Shown in pieces: positions 11,311-23,900 of a DNA stretch of 64,000 nucleotides (position 1 is the first letter of the stretch; every line of letters begins with the position of its first letter). A program made the translations under genes and the position numbers. A model generated the notes under the pieces. That model worked only from the letters and a program-made list of their open reading frames with translations, was not told where the DNA came from and did no database searches. The stretch comes from Arctopsyche grandis (Eukaryota > Arthropoda > Insecta > Trichoptera > Hydropsychidae), in assembly GCF_051622035.1 (NCBI RefSeq), contig NC_135358.1, positions 17,022,501-17,086,500 on the forward strand, given 5' to 3'.

Positions 11311-14300
11311 TTAGTCATCTTCAGAAGACGATGTGCCAGGCATCGAGCTAAACCAAGCATCCCTTGCACCTGGAGGACAACTGAAAGTATATAAGTAAAT
11401 CAGCTCGATTATGTCAATGTATTCTATATACCTAGAAGACGCATCAACAAACGAGTACTAATATCTCATTTGTTGAAAATTGATTTGTGAATAAGCCAAA
11501 AAAAGTTAGCACGCATACATTACCTTTCACCAAAGCTATATTTTAATTGAACACACTTCTCTATTAAAGAAAATTTTTGATTTTAAAAATTTTAATACAG
11601 TTTAGAAATCCAAAGAATATGTACCAACCGACTACGTTTCGTCTTTACTGGCAATGTGAGTGAGGTAGGTAATTGATTGAGATCTTCAGATGCGTGCTCC
11701 GGCAATGGTCTTCTATGAAGTGTCATTGTTTCACACAACTCGCTACCCTCTTCTGATTCATCTAAGTAATATCTGTAAAATATTGTTATATTTAGATTAT
11801 GTAATTTATATATTTTCATTATAAAAATATTTTAATACATATAATACCTAGAGCCATTAGCAGACTTGCAATTTTCACATTCACTATGATAATCATCCTG
11901 ATCGTCGTTCATCATCGAAAGTGGCTCAGATTCGTAACTACAGCCACATGGAGTCTGAAAATGATTATCGAAATTAAAAATGGCAATTTAAAAAAAGGAG
12001 TAAGATTAATGTCATTATAGTGTAAGAGAGAATAAGATTATTTAATTAATCTTTTGACACAATAAATTAGTTTGGTTGGTCTGACTTAACATTTGCAGAA
12101 ATACACTTAGCTTGAGACTTAAAAAATAAGAATAGACTTGTAAAAATAACAATACAATCAGTCAGTCAACAAAAGAAATAAACATCTAATATATGTATGT
12201 ATGTATGTATGTACATACAAACAAGAGCAATTTACTGCAAGTGAAGTTATACTGTGAGAAACTTATTTCAGTATGTTGGAACTTGTTTGTGATTACTTTT
12301 TCTTTAAATCTTTAGACATACAATTAGTGATTGGTGGAAGTTACCGTATCAGCAGGCATTGGCAATAAGGGATGTCTTTCTAAAAGTCTTCCCAAAGACC
12401 CAGCAGATGGTCTTCTGGCAATGTCGATGACCGGTTTGGTTGCATCGCTTTCGACGCGTGCCACTTCACCGGGTCCCTCACTCAGAGATCTTGAATTTTC
12501 ATTGGAAGCCTTCATGTGTTCGTTTGGAACTAATCTGGAGAGAAGTGTATTGTCATTGGTGAATCTCGAAACGTTGTCTTTCGACAGTCTGGAGGCATAG
12601 TTGCTCTCTACTCTAATGTCGTCTCCATTCGTCGACTTGGAGCTTTCGGTCACGAGTCGCGGATTGTTGCTGTCCGTGGAAAATCTAGACGAACTCGAAC
12701 TCGAATGTCTGGAACTTTCATCTGTCAGTCTCGTTATGTTACTCTCTCGACCCATTTTCGGAGGCATGGACCGTTGCTTCATATGTGCGAAGTTCCTATT
12801 GTCGTTCGTTTGATCTTCCAGTGTTCCAAGGATGCGGGGAATAGTTCTATGTCTGGAAAAAGTTTTTTTTGTTATATACATATATTAATACTAAATTACT
12901 TTTACCAAGTAAAAATGTAAGTAATATATTATGTACTTACTGTCGTGTCATGTCTATAGAGCCACATGGCAACGGTCTTGGTTGTGTTGCCGACGAGCCA
13001 TTATTGACTATAGATTCGAGACCGGAAGTTTGAGAAGATGTATTGTATAAAAAATTGTTTCGGTTGCATTCAGTCTGTTCTCTGATATTTGACACAATGG
13101 CTCTATTAGTGACGGCCGCTAACGAGCTTGTAATTTTTAAAGTGCTAATGAAATTATTATTACCTGAAAAGACAGAGCAGTCTGTTAGTAAAATATTTAC
13201 ATAATTTCATTTTAAAATAAGAAAAAAATTTTAATATCTCAATTCTAATCTACACAATTGATAAGATAATTGCCCGGTCAGTAAATGTTAGAATAAAGTT
13301 GAGGCTATAAATGAAATGATAAAAAAGAACAAAATTTCTTAAACTTTCAATTGAAAGTGGCAAAGTACTACATACATACATATATCACTATGGTCTCTTT
13401 CCTATGCTATTTAAGCATCCAAATTAATACTAGCTAGTAGTACATTTGCAAAATGCAGTTAAAATTATGATTTCATGTATAATATTTTATCAGCCGTACT
13501 AGAAATAGAATGTTGTGTGGTAAAATTCCTCGCCCGATTATTTCCCATCACGACCACTTGTCTATCTCTCATGTCGGCAATGCTGTCTCCAACGCCCATC
13601 TGGGTTGTGGACAAATTGTTGAGATAAAAAGGAGTCGCTATTCTTGGATTATTGTTGTGGAATTGTGTGACTGAAGGGTTTGCTGATTGCATGTTTCGCC
13701 CTCTGGACTGTGATGAATGATTGGTGTCTACCCTTATCAAATTCTCCATGTTTGTAGTGGCGTTCAGCGGGAAACTTCGATGAAACCCAGACATATTGCT
13801 TATGCTGAAAGATGAAACAATAAAATTAATCATAGGTTAACTTTCACCTATGTAAATATGCTACTACTAAGTGATAAATTATTTTAATAGTACAAATCAT
13901 ATTGGTTGGATAATTTTTATTATACATCACTAAGTCCATTTTACACTACTCAAAATCGAACTGTGTTTTTATTAAGTTTGGTGTGATTTGTACCTTATTG
14001 CCTCGGCTCTGGCTTGAGCTACGGCTTCATCATAGGGTGGTGGAGCTTCACCTCGAGGGAAATAGTTTCCGGGTGGCTTCCACAAAGATGGAAAATGTAC
14101 TGGAGCATCGTCACAGTCTCCTCCGAGATATCCTAAGCTACCACCGATATATCTAAAAATGAAAAAATATCAACTTTAAAGGATCAAATCGTTTGCGTCG
14201 ATCAATAGACATGACGTTCAAACTTACCCAATACTAGTAAGGCTTCTTTGGTCCTCATTCATCTGTCTGTTTTGGTGACCCCTGAGCTTCCTTTGTCGCA

Positions 14301-15796
14301 ACCTGTGTACCATGAAAAATAGTATCGATAGGAATAGTATCACCGTCACCGCGCTGGCAATCAGTCTCAGCCCAAAGTCCTGGTGACCATCCAATGAGGA
14401 ATCTGGATGCGTTGATAGAGCATCATCCAAGCAAATAAACTCACAGCATGTATTTCCAAGTCTAAACGATTTGCAATCCTTAAAGAAAAAATAACACTTA
14501 ATTATATCTATTAATTCTATTTTATTTAAAAATAAAACTTAATGTTTTTTTTACTTGAGGTGGCGAGCATAGTACAGCTTTGCACCACTTTGGTTGGCCA
14601 TTTTCGCAGATGCATAAAGTACATGTATCTGGCCCAGGAACGTAGTGCAAGCCAGGAGAAATAATGCGACCATTAATATCCGGGCATTCTCCATCCCCCT
14701 TAACGATGGCTGAAATCATTGTTTTTTCTTTCATTTTCTATGCATTAAAAACAGAGAAGAATTCCAGAAGTCAAGTTAATTTTTTATGTTTATTCTGCTA
14801 TTTATTTCTATTAAATAATATGAAATAAGTGTACTGAAAACTTTGATCGTGTAAATGCTTTTATATTTCCGCTCAAAGAACTTTTTTATTTATTTATTTA
14901 TTTAAATAGGCACACGTACAGAATAAAATATAAAAAGAAAGTTGTATAGTGAGACAAAAAATAATAATAAACACAAATAAAAATATAATATTCCATTTAC
15001 AGTGAGCACTACATAGTAATATAAAAAAGTAAAATTACAAAAATATCAAGATTTAAAAAAAAGAAACAGATAAAGTAAAAAATAAAAAGAAAGACAATGA
15101 AGGTGAAGAAGCAAATCAACCACATATTATTTTCTTCGACTTTGTCCTAAATATACTAAAAGAGTCACTAAAGAGGTCGGAACAATCATCTAAGCTATCG
15201 TAAATACGGCATATACGAACGATTGCACTATTGAAAGAAGTGTTGCTTTGAAAAATTGGTGGATAAAAAAGATTTGTGCATCTGGTGAATCGGGCATTAG
15301 CGTTAAAGTTTTTAATTTAATTTAAATAAATATTTTTAATTTAAATAAATATTTATATTTAATAATTAAAACACTAAAACTACATTAAAAGCGATTTAGT
15401 TTTAGAAACTTTCATTAAATTATAATCTAAGCTATTTTTTTTTACCCGTAATCGATTTTACAGACAAGCGTACAGGCGTTGTCTCAATGAAATATCGAAA
15501 ACGATATTGGAAATATTGCTTAAAATCAAATTTCACCTTTTTATTTTTTAATTTAAGAAATAATCGTCCACAACTTCATGGTTACGCCATATTTTTTCAT
15601 AGACAAATGCCTGAAGACAATACATGTACAATAAAGATCGTTCCAACGAGCCCCAATTGATACTTTACCCGAAAAAAATGTACGGATTTGTAATAAAATT
15701 AATTTCATGCTCATTCATAATAGGTTTGAGTTGAGATATACGACTTTTACCTAATAATGAGATGGTAGAGAGTGTGAGCGACAGCATCCGCAGCAT
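11311..15796 (-). CDS. DGCR2: DGCR2/IDD-like single-pass membrane protein with a VWC domain (10 exons)
   Basis: Coding exons on the minus strand are 15796-15751, 14709-14555, 14478-14228, 14152-13994, 13804-13500, 13163-12941, 12852-12345, 11954-11848, 11772-11629 and 11380-11311. Phases agree at every junction and give 655 residues. Exon 1 encodes a signal peptide (MLRMLSLTLSTISLLA). Residues 24-83 form a von Willebrand type C domain with ten cysteines, including CTLCIC and CCEFIC. A membrane span lies at about 104-124, followed by FMVHRLRQRK, which closely resembles the juxtamembrane LLFMVHRLRQRR of vertebrate DGCR2. A PPPY motif (188-191) could bind WW domains. The long tail is Ser/Asn-rich and ends acidic. 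Vertebrate DGCR2 also has LDL-receptor-A and C-type-lectin domains, and neither is present here. Function in insects is unknown to me. The donor after 11629 (G|GTTGGT) is weak. A nearby GTACAT donor would give a shorter C-terminus. Confidence 0.88.
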
Positions 15797-16060
15797 GGCG
15801 GGCCGATCGATACCCGCGCGCGCCGTCTTCCCTTTCTCAACTCAGCACCACGTGCGCTCCTGAGGACTTGTCTCTATCGCGAGGCGGCACATTTCCGCCA
15901 AATATTCCGATGATCATTAAAATGTCTAGTCGAGGAAAAGAACTTGATAATTTTCCCGGGAAATCAGAGGATTTTCCGGAGCGGACGACCGTGCGCGCGC
16001 GACCGTGGTGCGCCCTGTCGGCACACACCCATCCCTCGCAAGCCTACACACCTATAAATG
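15740..16060. promoter_or_regulatory. GC/CpG-rich patch around the first exon of the DGCR2-like gene
   Basis: Local GC and CpG content rise sharply (GCGCGCGCCG, GCGAGGCGGC, GTGCGCGCGCGACC). The patch covers the start codon at 15796 (minus) and the presumed 5' UTR and promoter upstream. The next gene starts divergently at 17603, so this may be one half of a divergent promoter region of about 1.8 kb. I do not see an unambiguous TATA box. Confidence 0.5.
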
Positions 16061-16748
16061 TACATTCGTAAATATGTATATGTATATATTCGCAAAAGCC
16101 TGTTCTTTTGTTCGGCGATATTGCTTCACGAAGGACATTCGTCACTGATGACACACTTTTTTCTTCTTACATTCATATACATACATACATATATAGATTA
16201 TTGAAGCGTAATTTTAACTTAAAATAGCATATTTCAAGAATTGCATTCCGTGTTCGTATGCATATCATTACTCTACATGTGAAAATGAAATACAAAAGAA
16301 AAGACAAAGAAAAATTAAATACGCCCCCACTATTAAGAGAGCTGGACACCAGCGCCTTGTCCATACAAACGTATTAGACTTCTCCCTTCCTCAATTATGG
16401 CACTAGAGAAATTATTTTTTAATATGCTATCGATATCCACCATTGGGTTGCATATATCGTTTTATTTTTTTTTGATTAGTTATTTTTTATAGGAGCTAGG
16501 AGCCACCAACCATCAATAAAATCGCCTCTTTTTTACACCCACGAAAAAAGTCCAGCTTGCTTATTTAACGGTCGATTTAAAAATAAATACGCGCATAGTT
16601 GCACAGAAAATATCTTTTTCATACCGATGATGAATTTTTTTAAAAGTTGGTCCAGTTTTGGAGGAGAAAATATGAGAATACGAAACCTCGATTTTGTCGA
16701 TTTAAAATACGTGTTATCTGGTCGAAAAGAAAATGTCACATTCACTCA

Positions 16749-16891
<143 letters not shown>

Positions 16892-16908
16892 TGTCGCATT
16901 CACTCAAT

Positions 16909-17209
16909 GGTAAACGGACTACTAGTCATATGTGAACCGGTCACAGGACAACCGGTCGCTCTAGATCGGTCACACGTGATCACCCGTCACACTAAAACTG
17001 ATCACGAGAAAACTGGTCACACCCTAAAACTGTTCACGAGAAAACTGGTCACACCCTAAAATCGGTCACGAGAAAACTGGTTAACCGATTTTAGGGTGTG
17101 GCCAATTTTCTCGTGACCAGTTTTAGTGTGACGGGTGATCACGTGTGACCGATCTACAGCGACCGGTTGTCCTGTGCCCAGTTCACATTTGACTAGTAAT
17201 CACCGAACC
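16909..17209. mobile_element. Palindromic MITE flanked by TCACTCAAT direct repeats
   Basis: The arms are long inverted copies: GGTAAACGGACTACTAGTCA at the left against TGACTAGTAATCACCGAACC at the right. Inward blocks such as CACAGGACAACCGGTCGCT and CACACGTGATCACCCGTCAC are mirrored in the right arm. The centre has short tandem units of the type GGTCACACCCTAAAA..TCACGAGAAAACT. TCACTCAAT flanks both ends (16900-16908 and 17210-17218), which would be a 9-bp target duplication. The same word recurs twice more nearby (about 16740 and 17226), so a minisatellite cannot be excluded. The ends resemble the element at 40324-40605. Confidence 0.75.
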
Positions 17210-17389
17210 TCACTCAATATATACATTCACTCAATATATATATATCGAAGAAAGGAACGGCAACAAAATTGAGGTTTCGGGTGTACAGGCCTCTTAAGTG
17301 TAAAGTAAAAAAATACTTATGCTTAAGGTGATTTAAAAATGAATTGAAATTTATGGAGTGCAACATCGACGGGCATTTTTGCTAAAAAA

Positions 17390-17945
17390 AAGGGAAAGCA
17401 AAGTGACAGCGCCAATGCGACGTACCAATGCGATATGCATTGCGCTTATGCACGAGGTAACGCGCATGGCCGTAATGCATGCACTTTGCGGCTTCCATTT
17501 GACAAGTGAGGAGAAGTGACGCTTGTCAAGTGCGATCGAAAGAGTCGAGACGAAGACGCAGGGCCACGGCTGAAGTGGTGGGGTTGCCGCGGGAAGTGGG
17601 ACATGGGATACGGCCCGGACCCACCCCCGCCGCCCGCCACGAACGCCTTCGCCCCCAACCCCGCCCCCGCGCGCGCCCTCGCCCTCGCCCCCCTCGCCGC
17701 AGACATGCCGGCGGGCCACCTGCCCCTGTCCCTGTCCCTGCCTCTCTCCCACAACCCTCACCACCACCCCCACCCCCAATCCCAACCCCAGTCGATGCTG
17801 CTTCTCCAGCACCAGCACCAGCACCAGCTCCAACAGCATCACCAGCACCACCACCATCATCACATACACAAGAACAACGACTACTTCACTTTCGAGTACG
17901 ACATCAACGAGGCGACCGTGGCAGCTAGGAATCTCCTCACCAAGG
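17390..17945. promoter_or_regulatory. GC-rich region over the KHDC4 first exon and upstream sequence
   Basis: Composition switches abruptly from AT-rich to C-rich coding DNA with many CpGs. The part upstream of the ATG at 17603 is the likely 5' UTR and promoter of the KHDC4 gene. Within the exon the richness reflects Pro, Ala and His codons. Overlapping open frames on both strands here are by-products of composition. Confidence 0.5.
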
Positions 17946-20900
17946 TCACGTTCGTTTTGCACCCTTTCTACACATGTATACGCTGTCAATGTATTATGTA
18001 AAAATTCTAAAAACCTACTATAGTAATGAGGTAATTAAAACCTATCAAAAATTGTATCACACTTTTTCACAAGCAGTTTTCCCAGTGAAATGTTCATGTC
18101 AAAATTAACATTTTCTAATTCAAGGTCAAGTTTTTATTTTACTGCGAATGTTTTTTTTATTAATATTAAACTGGTAAAAAGGCTGATTCGCTATGTATAT
18201 TTATTCACAAATGTCCATAGTGATGTAATCAGATTAAAGGATATATTGAGTGTATATCTTCAAATACTGTTTTTGGATCATTTGAATAACTGCAAATTGA
18301 CACATTTCAAGTCTACGTATTTCCTACCAGAGACGATATTCGACAACATGTCAATGACTTGTGTGTGCATATACATAGATTGCTCAATATATTGTATGTC
18401 GTCAAAGTGTGTATTTTTTGGAATACATTCAAGAAATTTATCTAAATTTAGATTATTTGCCATAATTTTGAAAATAGACACAGTACATCGTACTACAAAT
18501 GCTTGCGCCAATTTGTCACACCGTAGAGATTGATTTATCGTTTTACTTTTTCAGGGGTTAATACAAGATGAAATTAGCCAGTGCTCAGGCGCTGCGATAT
18601 CTACACGTGGTCGATACATGCCAAAAAATGATCACTCTAAAACCCCAAACGACAGACCTTTGTATTTATTCATTCAAGGACCTACAAAACAAAGTGTAGA
18701 AGGTAATATATATTTCATATCTTTGGTTACCTTATTGTATTGAATAATAAAATGTAATAATATTGTACGTTTATTATTTTAGCTGCAATAAATAAAATAG
18801 ACGAATACATAAGAACAGATGTCGGAGGTCCCATATGTCGGTCTGGTTTTAATAGATCAAATAATGACTCCTTACAATCAGAAAATAAGCCTCCAATTTT
18901 GACTATCAGTTCAAACATGACTCAAGTGGAAAAATTGTTTATCGGCTTGGACAATTTGCCCACGTCGTTTGATTTAAGAGGAAAAATCATCGGGCAGGTA
19001 ATAATTTACATTTTATTTCTTGTATAATAATCGTAATCTAATTTTATTTGAATTTTTAATTTAAATGTTAACTTTTTTAGGCTGGGTCAAATCTTAACTA
19101 CATTCGTAGTGAGACTGGTGCTGCAGTAACGTTAAGGGGACGAGGATCGCAATTTATTGATTCGCAATTGGGTCATGAAGCACTGGAGCCTATGCACTTA
19201 TTTATCGAACACACTAGGTCGGATGGATTAGTTGCCGCTCGACAATTAGCTGTTAATTTAATAGAGACGTTGGTCTTAGAATTGCAACAAGCCATGCCTG
19301 ACAATCAACAACAACAACAACAGGCCAACATGTCATCTGGACAAGTATATTTATTACATTATCAAAAAATACTTACTGAAAATTATTACTGAAATCATTT
19401 TTCTCACGATAAATTATGTTTTATGTCAGCAAATTATGAATCTTCCTCCTCGAATCATTGGCCTGCCACCCTTATCAGTGCCTCCGCCCCAACAACAGTT
19501 TAATCCAGTGCCAACAGTGCAGCAACCGCAAAATATAGAACAACCTATGCTTATAAATAGTAATCCGTCCGATTCGGTAAAATTTATTAACTATTAATAA
19601 GATAATTTAATTACTGAAATAACTTCTTGAATACAAACTTGAAACAATCATCATCTAATAGGTACAAGGGCAGCTACAACATATGAGAAATCAACAGATA
19701 CAACATGTTCAACAAATGAATCAACAACAACAGCAAGTTATATTACAACAACCTCCTCCATTAGCTCGAGCACCGATTGTGAGCATACCACCACCGGGAA
19801 TTCACATACCACAACATCCAGGACCGATGGTAAATAATGTATGCTTTACTGGGCGAATCCTTAAATATCCTAATTATACATATAGCTAATTTTTATTATA
19901 CATACATACATATGTCGGTGTATGAATCACGTATTTATATATTTCATTTTTTTTTTCTTTTAGGTTCCACCTCCTCAGATTGTTCAATTATCTGCACCAC
20001 CACCGACAGCTGCAAGTACTGGAAATGTTTTAGTGGTCGCTCCGCCACCAACTCAGTCTTTGTACCTGCCGCCGGATATGGGCGCTTCTTCATCCATTGG
20101 AACGTTTTCTTTTCTGCAAGGTGGAGTGCTTTATCATCAGGCGCCCCCCATTCAGACTCAAGCACAAATTGGCGATGGTCTCCACATAATATCTGCACCC
20201 TCTCAAGCTACCGTTGAAAATGTCAATATATCGATGAATTCTCATTCGCAACCACCTCCTCAAATGATAATTACCCAAGTACAAATAGAACCAAATAATC
20301 AAATCGTTACGCAAGGTGGAGGAGAACAAATCACTCACACATTTCAACAACCGGCAGTGTCGCAGCAGCAGAAAACACAATTTCATCTGATTGGTCACAT
20401 GCAGGGAGCCATCAGTCAGGACCAAACTACAATGCAACAACAGTCTCAATCGATTATTCAACAGACTAGAGAAATCCAAAATGTTGACAATTTTTCGCAC
20501 TTCAGCATCAGCAGTCAAACGTCTACGCCGACATCTTTAGTATTCACTCTACCGTATCATATGACAGTGTCGGCGAATACTTCATGCACTACGACTATAC
20601 CGATGTCACAGTCTCAAATACATCACATAACTGGTCCTCCGAGTCAAAATATTCAAATTCACCAATCAGAGCAAGAGCACATATTGAAACAATTACCGCG
20701 TCAAATTATGCACACTGGATTTTTACCTCCTCAACAGAGGCAAGCTAGGAACGATCATGGTACGATTAGCGTTCAAATACCGAGCAATCAAATTCAAACA
20801 AGTCAACCTCCGAATGCTCAGACTACTTTAGAGCATATAATTTTCACTCAACCTCCGAATACTCAAGCTATTATTAATCAAATTCCGCACGTTCCTCCTA

Positions 20901-23900
20901 GCCAACTTATCACCACCCAAATGCCTCCAACAAATACATTTCTGACTAATCAACATATGCAAAATCCCCTCATGGGAAACCAATCTAATTCTGTTATGGT
21001 TCCACAACAAGATCTCAATCAATTAGCTAATATATCTCAACAAATGAGTCAACTGCCTCCCATTCCGCCAAATCAACTCCAACAAAGCCAATTATCTATG
21101 ACTGCAATTACGCCAAACCAGCTCCCGCCTACTCAGATGCCTCCGACTCACTTACCTCCCAATCAAATCTTAAATCAAGATCAACACAATCAACAACAGA
21201 TAAATATGCAGCAATCTTTACAACCACAAATTCAAAGACAACAGCAAAATCATCATCAGTTCAATCAGATGTTTGACCACTCTGCGGTGCGGCAAGAATC
21301 TAGGATGCAGGACATTCAAGGACGAAATAGGGCAAGTCAAGTCGGTAGAGTTAGGAAACTATCTAGAAATAATAGGCAAGGTTCATATCCATGGAACAAA
21401 AATGATATAGATAAATCAAGTCCGAATTGGGGAAAAAGAGATGTTGAAAGAAATTTTGACTATGATAGAAAACATGATGAATACTCGAGCGATAGTCGTT
21501 TACGCTATCAACAAACGAGTAACAATCAAGACAACGATAGAGGACAATACGAAAATGAAAAAAGTAATACTAATGTAAATATGCCTGCTGGTAATCAAAG
21601 ATATCAACAATATGACAATGATAATAAATCGCACGATTCTTCTGTGAGTATTTTGTGTATTTTTTACATTATTGCTTTCAAAAATTGTATTATAATACTA
21701 TTAAATTTGCAGCAAAATTCTTGGAATCGTGACAAATCAGACAGTGACGATACAACATCTGATTCTGGTAGAAAAAGAAAATATGAAGAAGTAAATTTTC
21801 TTATTTGTATTTGAAAGATTGAGCGTTGTATTTATTTGAAAGTTTGGTATTATAAAATGTAATTGATTTCTAGGGATCGAAGTGGAACAGATCTGAAGAT
21901 TTAGATAGTCAAACAACTGAAAACGAGTCTGATAATACGGGAACAAAAAGGAGATTTGATAAAGACGTAAGAATTTAAAAAAAAATTGTTTTAAATAACT
22001 ATTTCCTATGAAATGAACATTTTTTTGTTGTTGTTCTTCAGGTAAGTTGGAGCAGTAGATCTGAAACCCAAAAATCCTCGTCGGCTTTAGATTCTTCTAC
22101 TACAGTACACAAAAGTAGATTTGAACCTGAAGATTCAAATAAAATTGATTCTGGGTATGTACCTTATGAAACGATACTACTGTCATTAATTTTTAAGTTA
22201 TCAATAAATTGAAAACACGACAAACTGTTTTGATAACAGATTATATGAAAGGTATGTCATATTTTCTTTCACATAAAAAAATTTGGTGGAGATTGTAAAT
22301 ATAATTGAATTACATTTGCCCGTTTATAACCATGGATTTTTAATTTATCTGTTTATAATACATATATGCGTAAGTATCTGTAGATAAAGTATTATTTTCG
22401 TGGACATTTTCACTGCCCAGTCAACATATCCTCGAATCAAGAACGATTTGTTGCACCGTTCATAAAGCATTCACACATAACGTCTCTGGTTGCTGGTATG
22501 TTAGATGTGAATGCGCCCATAGATATTATAATAAATAATCTTTGTCACATCTGCAAACTTTTAGCGTCTAGATCAGTGGTTCTCAGGCGAAATTTTACCG
22601 TGGCCGCACAGGTGATAATAGTGGTCCCATGGAAATGTCTGGTGGCCGCACCAAATTTAATCAAATAAATTAAAGTTACAAAAAAAGTGGATCAATTTAT
22701 TCATAAAATAAAAGAAATTTTAACATTTTGGTATCTATTTAATAATAATGCAAATGGAAATTGCTCAATACTCCTTTCTTCCAATGCAAGCCGCGTTGCT
22801 GCTTCTAAGTTTGCGTCTGTCAGCTGGTTTCTAATTTTTTTTTTAATAAAGTGCATTACACTGAATGATCTTTCGCAATATACGGTAGTGGGAAAAATAG
22901 ACAATATTAATAAAGCAATTGTTGCCAAATCTTTATTGTCAACGTATATTTCCGACCAAAATTTTTGAACCGAAATATTATTAAAATGGTTATTAAGTAC
23001 TTGATCATGACTAATTTCTAATAATGCATATTTTACGTTAGCCCAGTTAATTAATCTCAATACTGAAAATAATTTTTATCTATTTTGTAGTACTATGAAA
23101 TTTTCATTTGTCATCATAATAAAAGGGGAAGATACAAAAGAAACAGTTTTAAAAATATTCAATTCTTCAAACCTTTTATCAAGTTCCAGATTCAGAGATT
23201 TTAAGTTTTAATTTTAATTTTAAAGTTGTGTCTGTCATCTTATCTATGAAATCACTAACAGAAGATAAAATTGAAAAATTGTCATTTTCAACATCTGTCA
23301 CAAGGCTTTTCGCTATAATTTTAGTTTGTCAATGATGAGCATGGTTTCTATTGTTGTAAAGTTACTTTTTTTGTAGTTTTTAAAATATATTTAATTTTTT
23401 TAAATATTAGTATTATTTACTATTAAGTAGCTGGTGGCCGCAGTAAAATTCACTAGTGGCCGCACTTGAGAACCACTGGTCTAGATATGTACATAAAGAT
23501 CTATTCATATTAGCCATAGCAAGTGTGGAAAGTATTCTTTGGTACATTCTATATGAATCCGTGAATGCGCATGCGCCAATGAAATATATGAATGTTTCCA
23601 TATAGAATGTACCGAAGATAACTTTCCATACTTGCTAGTTACATCCAGTTGACGGTAAGTGCTGTGCTAGTATGAATAGTCTTACGAATTATTCTTCAAC
23701 GTTAAAAATAATGGTAGATTTTTTATCCGAAATATCTCGATGACCACATGTAAAGATAAAAGGTAAATCTGTCTTGATATATTAAATAAACAAGATTTAG
23801 AATAACTGTCTGAAAATTGTTCCTCTAAAAAGTTGATAAGTCACATGCTTATGCCAGTTTTTAAAATCAGATAGGTGTGTTTCTATACATAGATGTCATT

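Noticed and set aside
17516-17602. Extension of KHDC4 upstream of the ATG at 17603
   Set aside because: The frame is open but begins at GTG, not ATG, so the ATG at 17603 is the first usable start.
17351-17989. Long minus-strand and second plus-strand open frames opposite the KHDC4 first exon
   Set aside because: They come from the C-rich coding composition of the exon; only the frame ending NLLTK at 17944 splices into the conserved KH sequence.
20090-20518. Minus-strand open frames inside KHDC4 exon 7
   Set aside because: Antisense shadows of a long Gln/Pro-rich exon.
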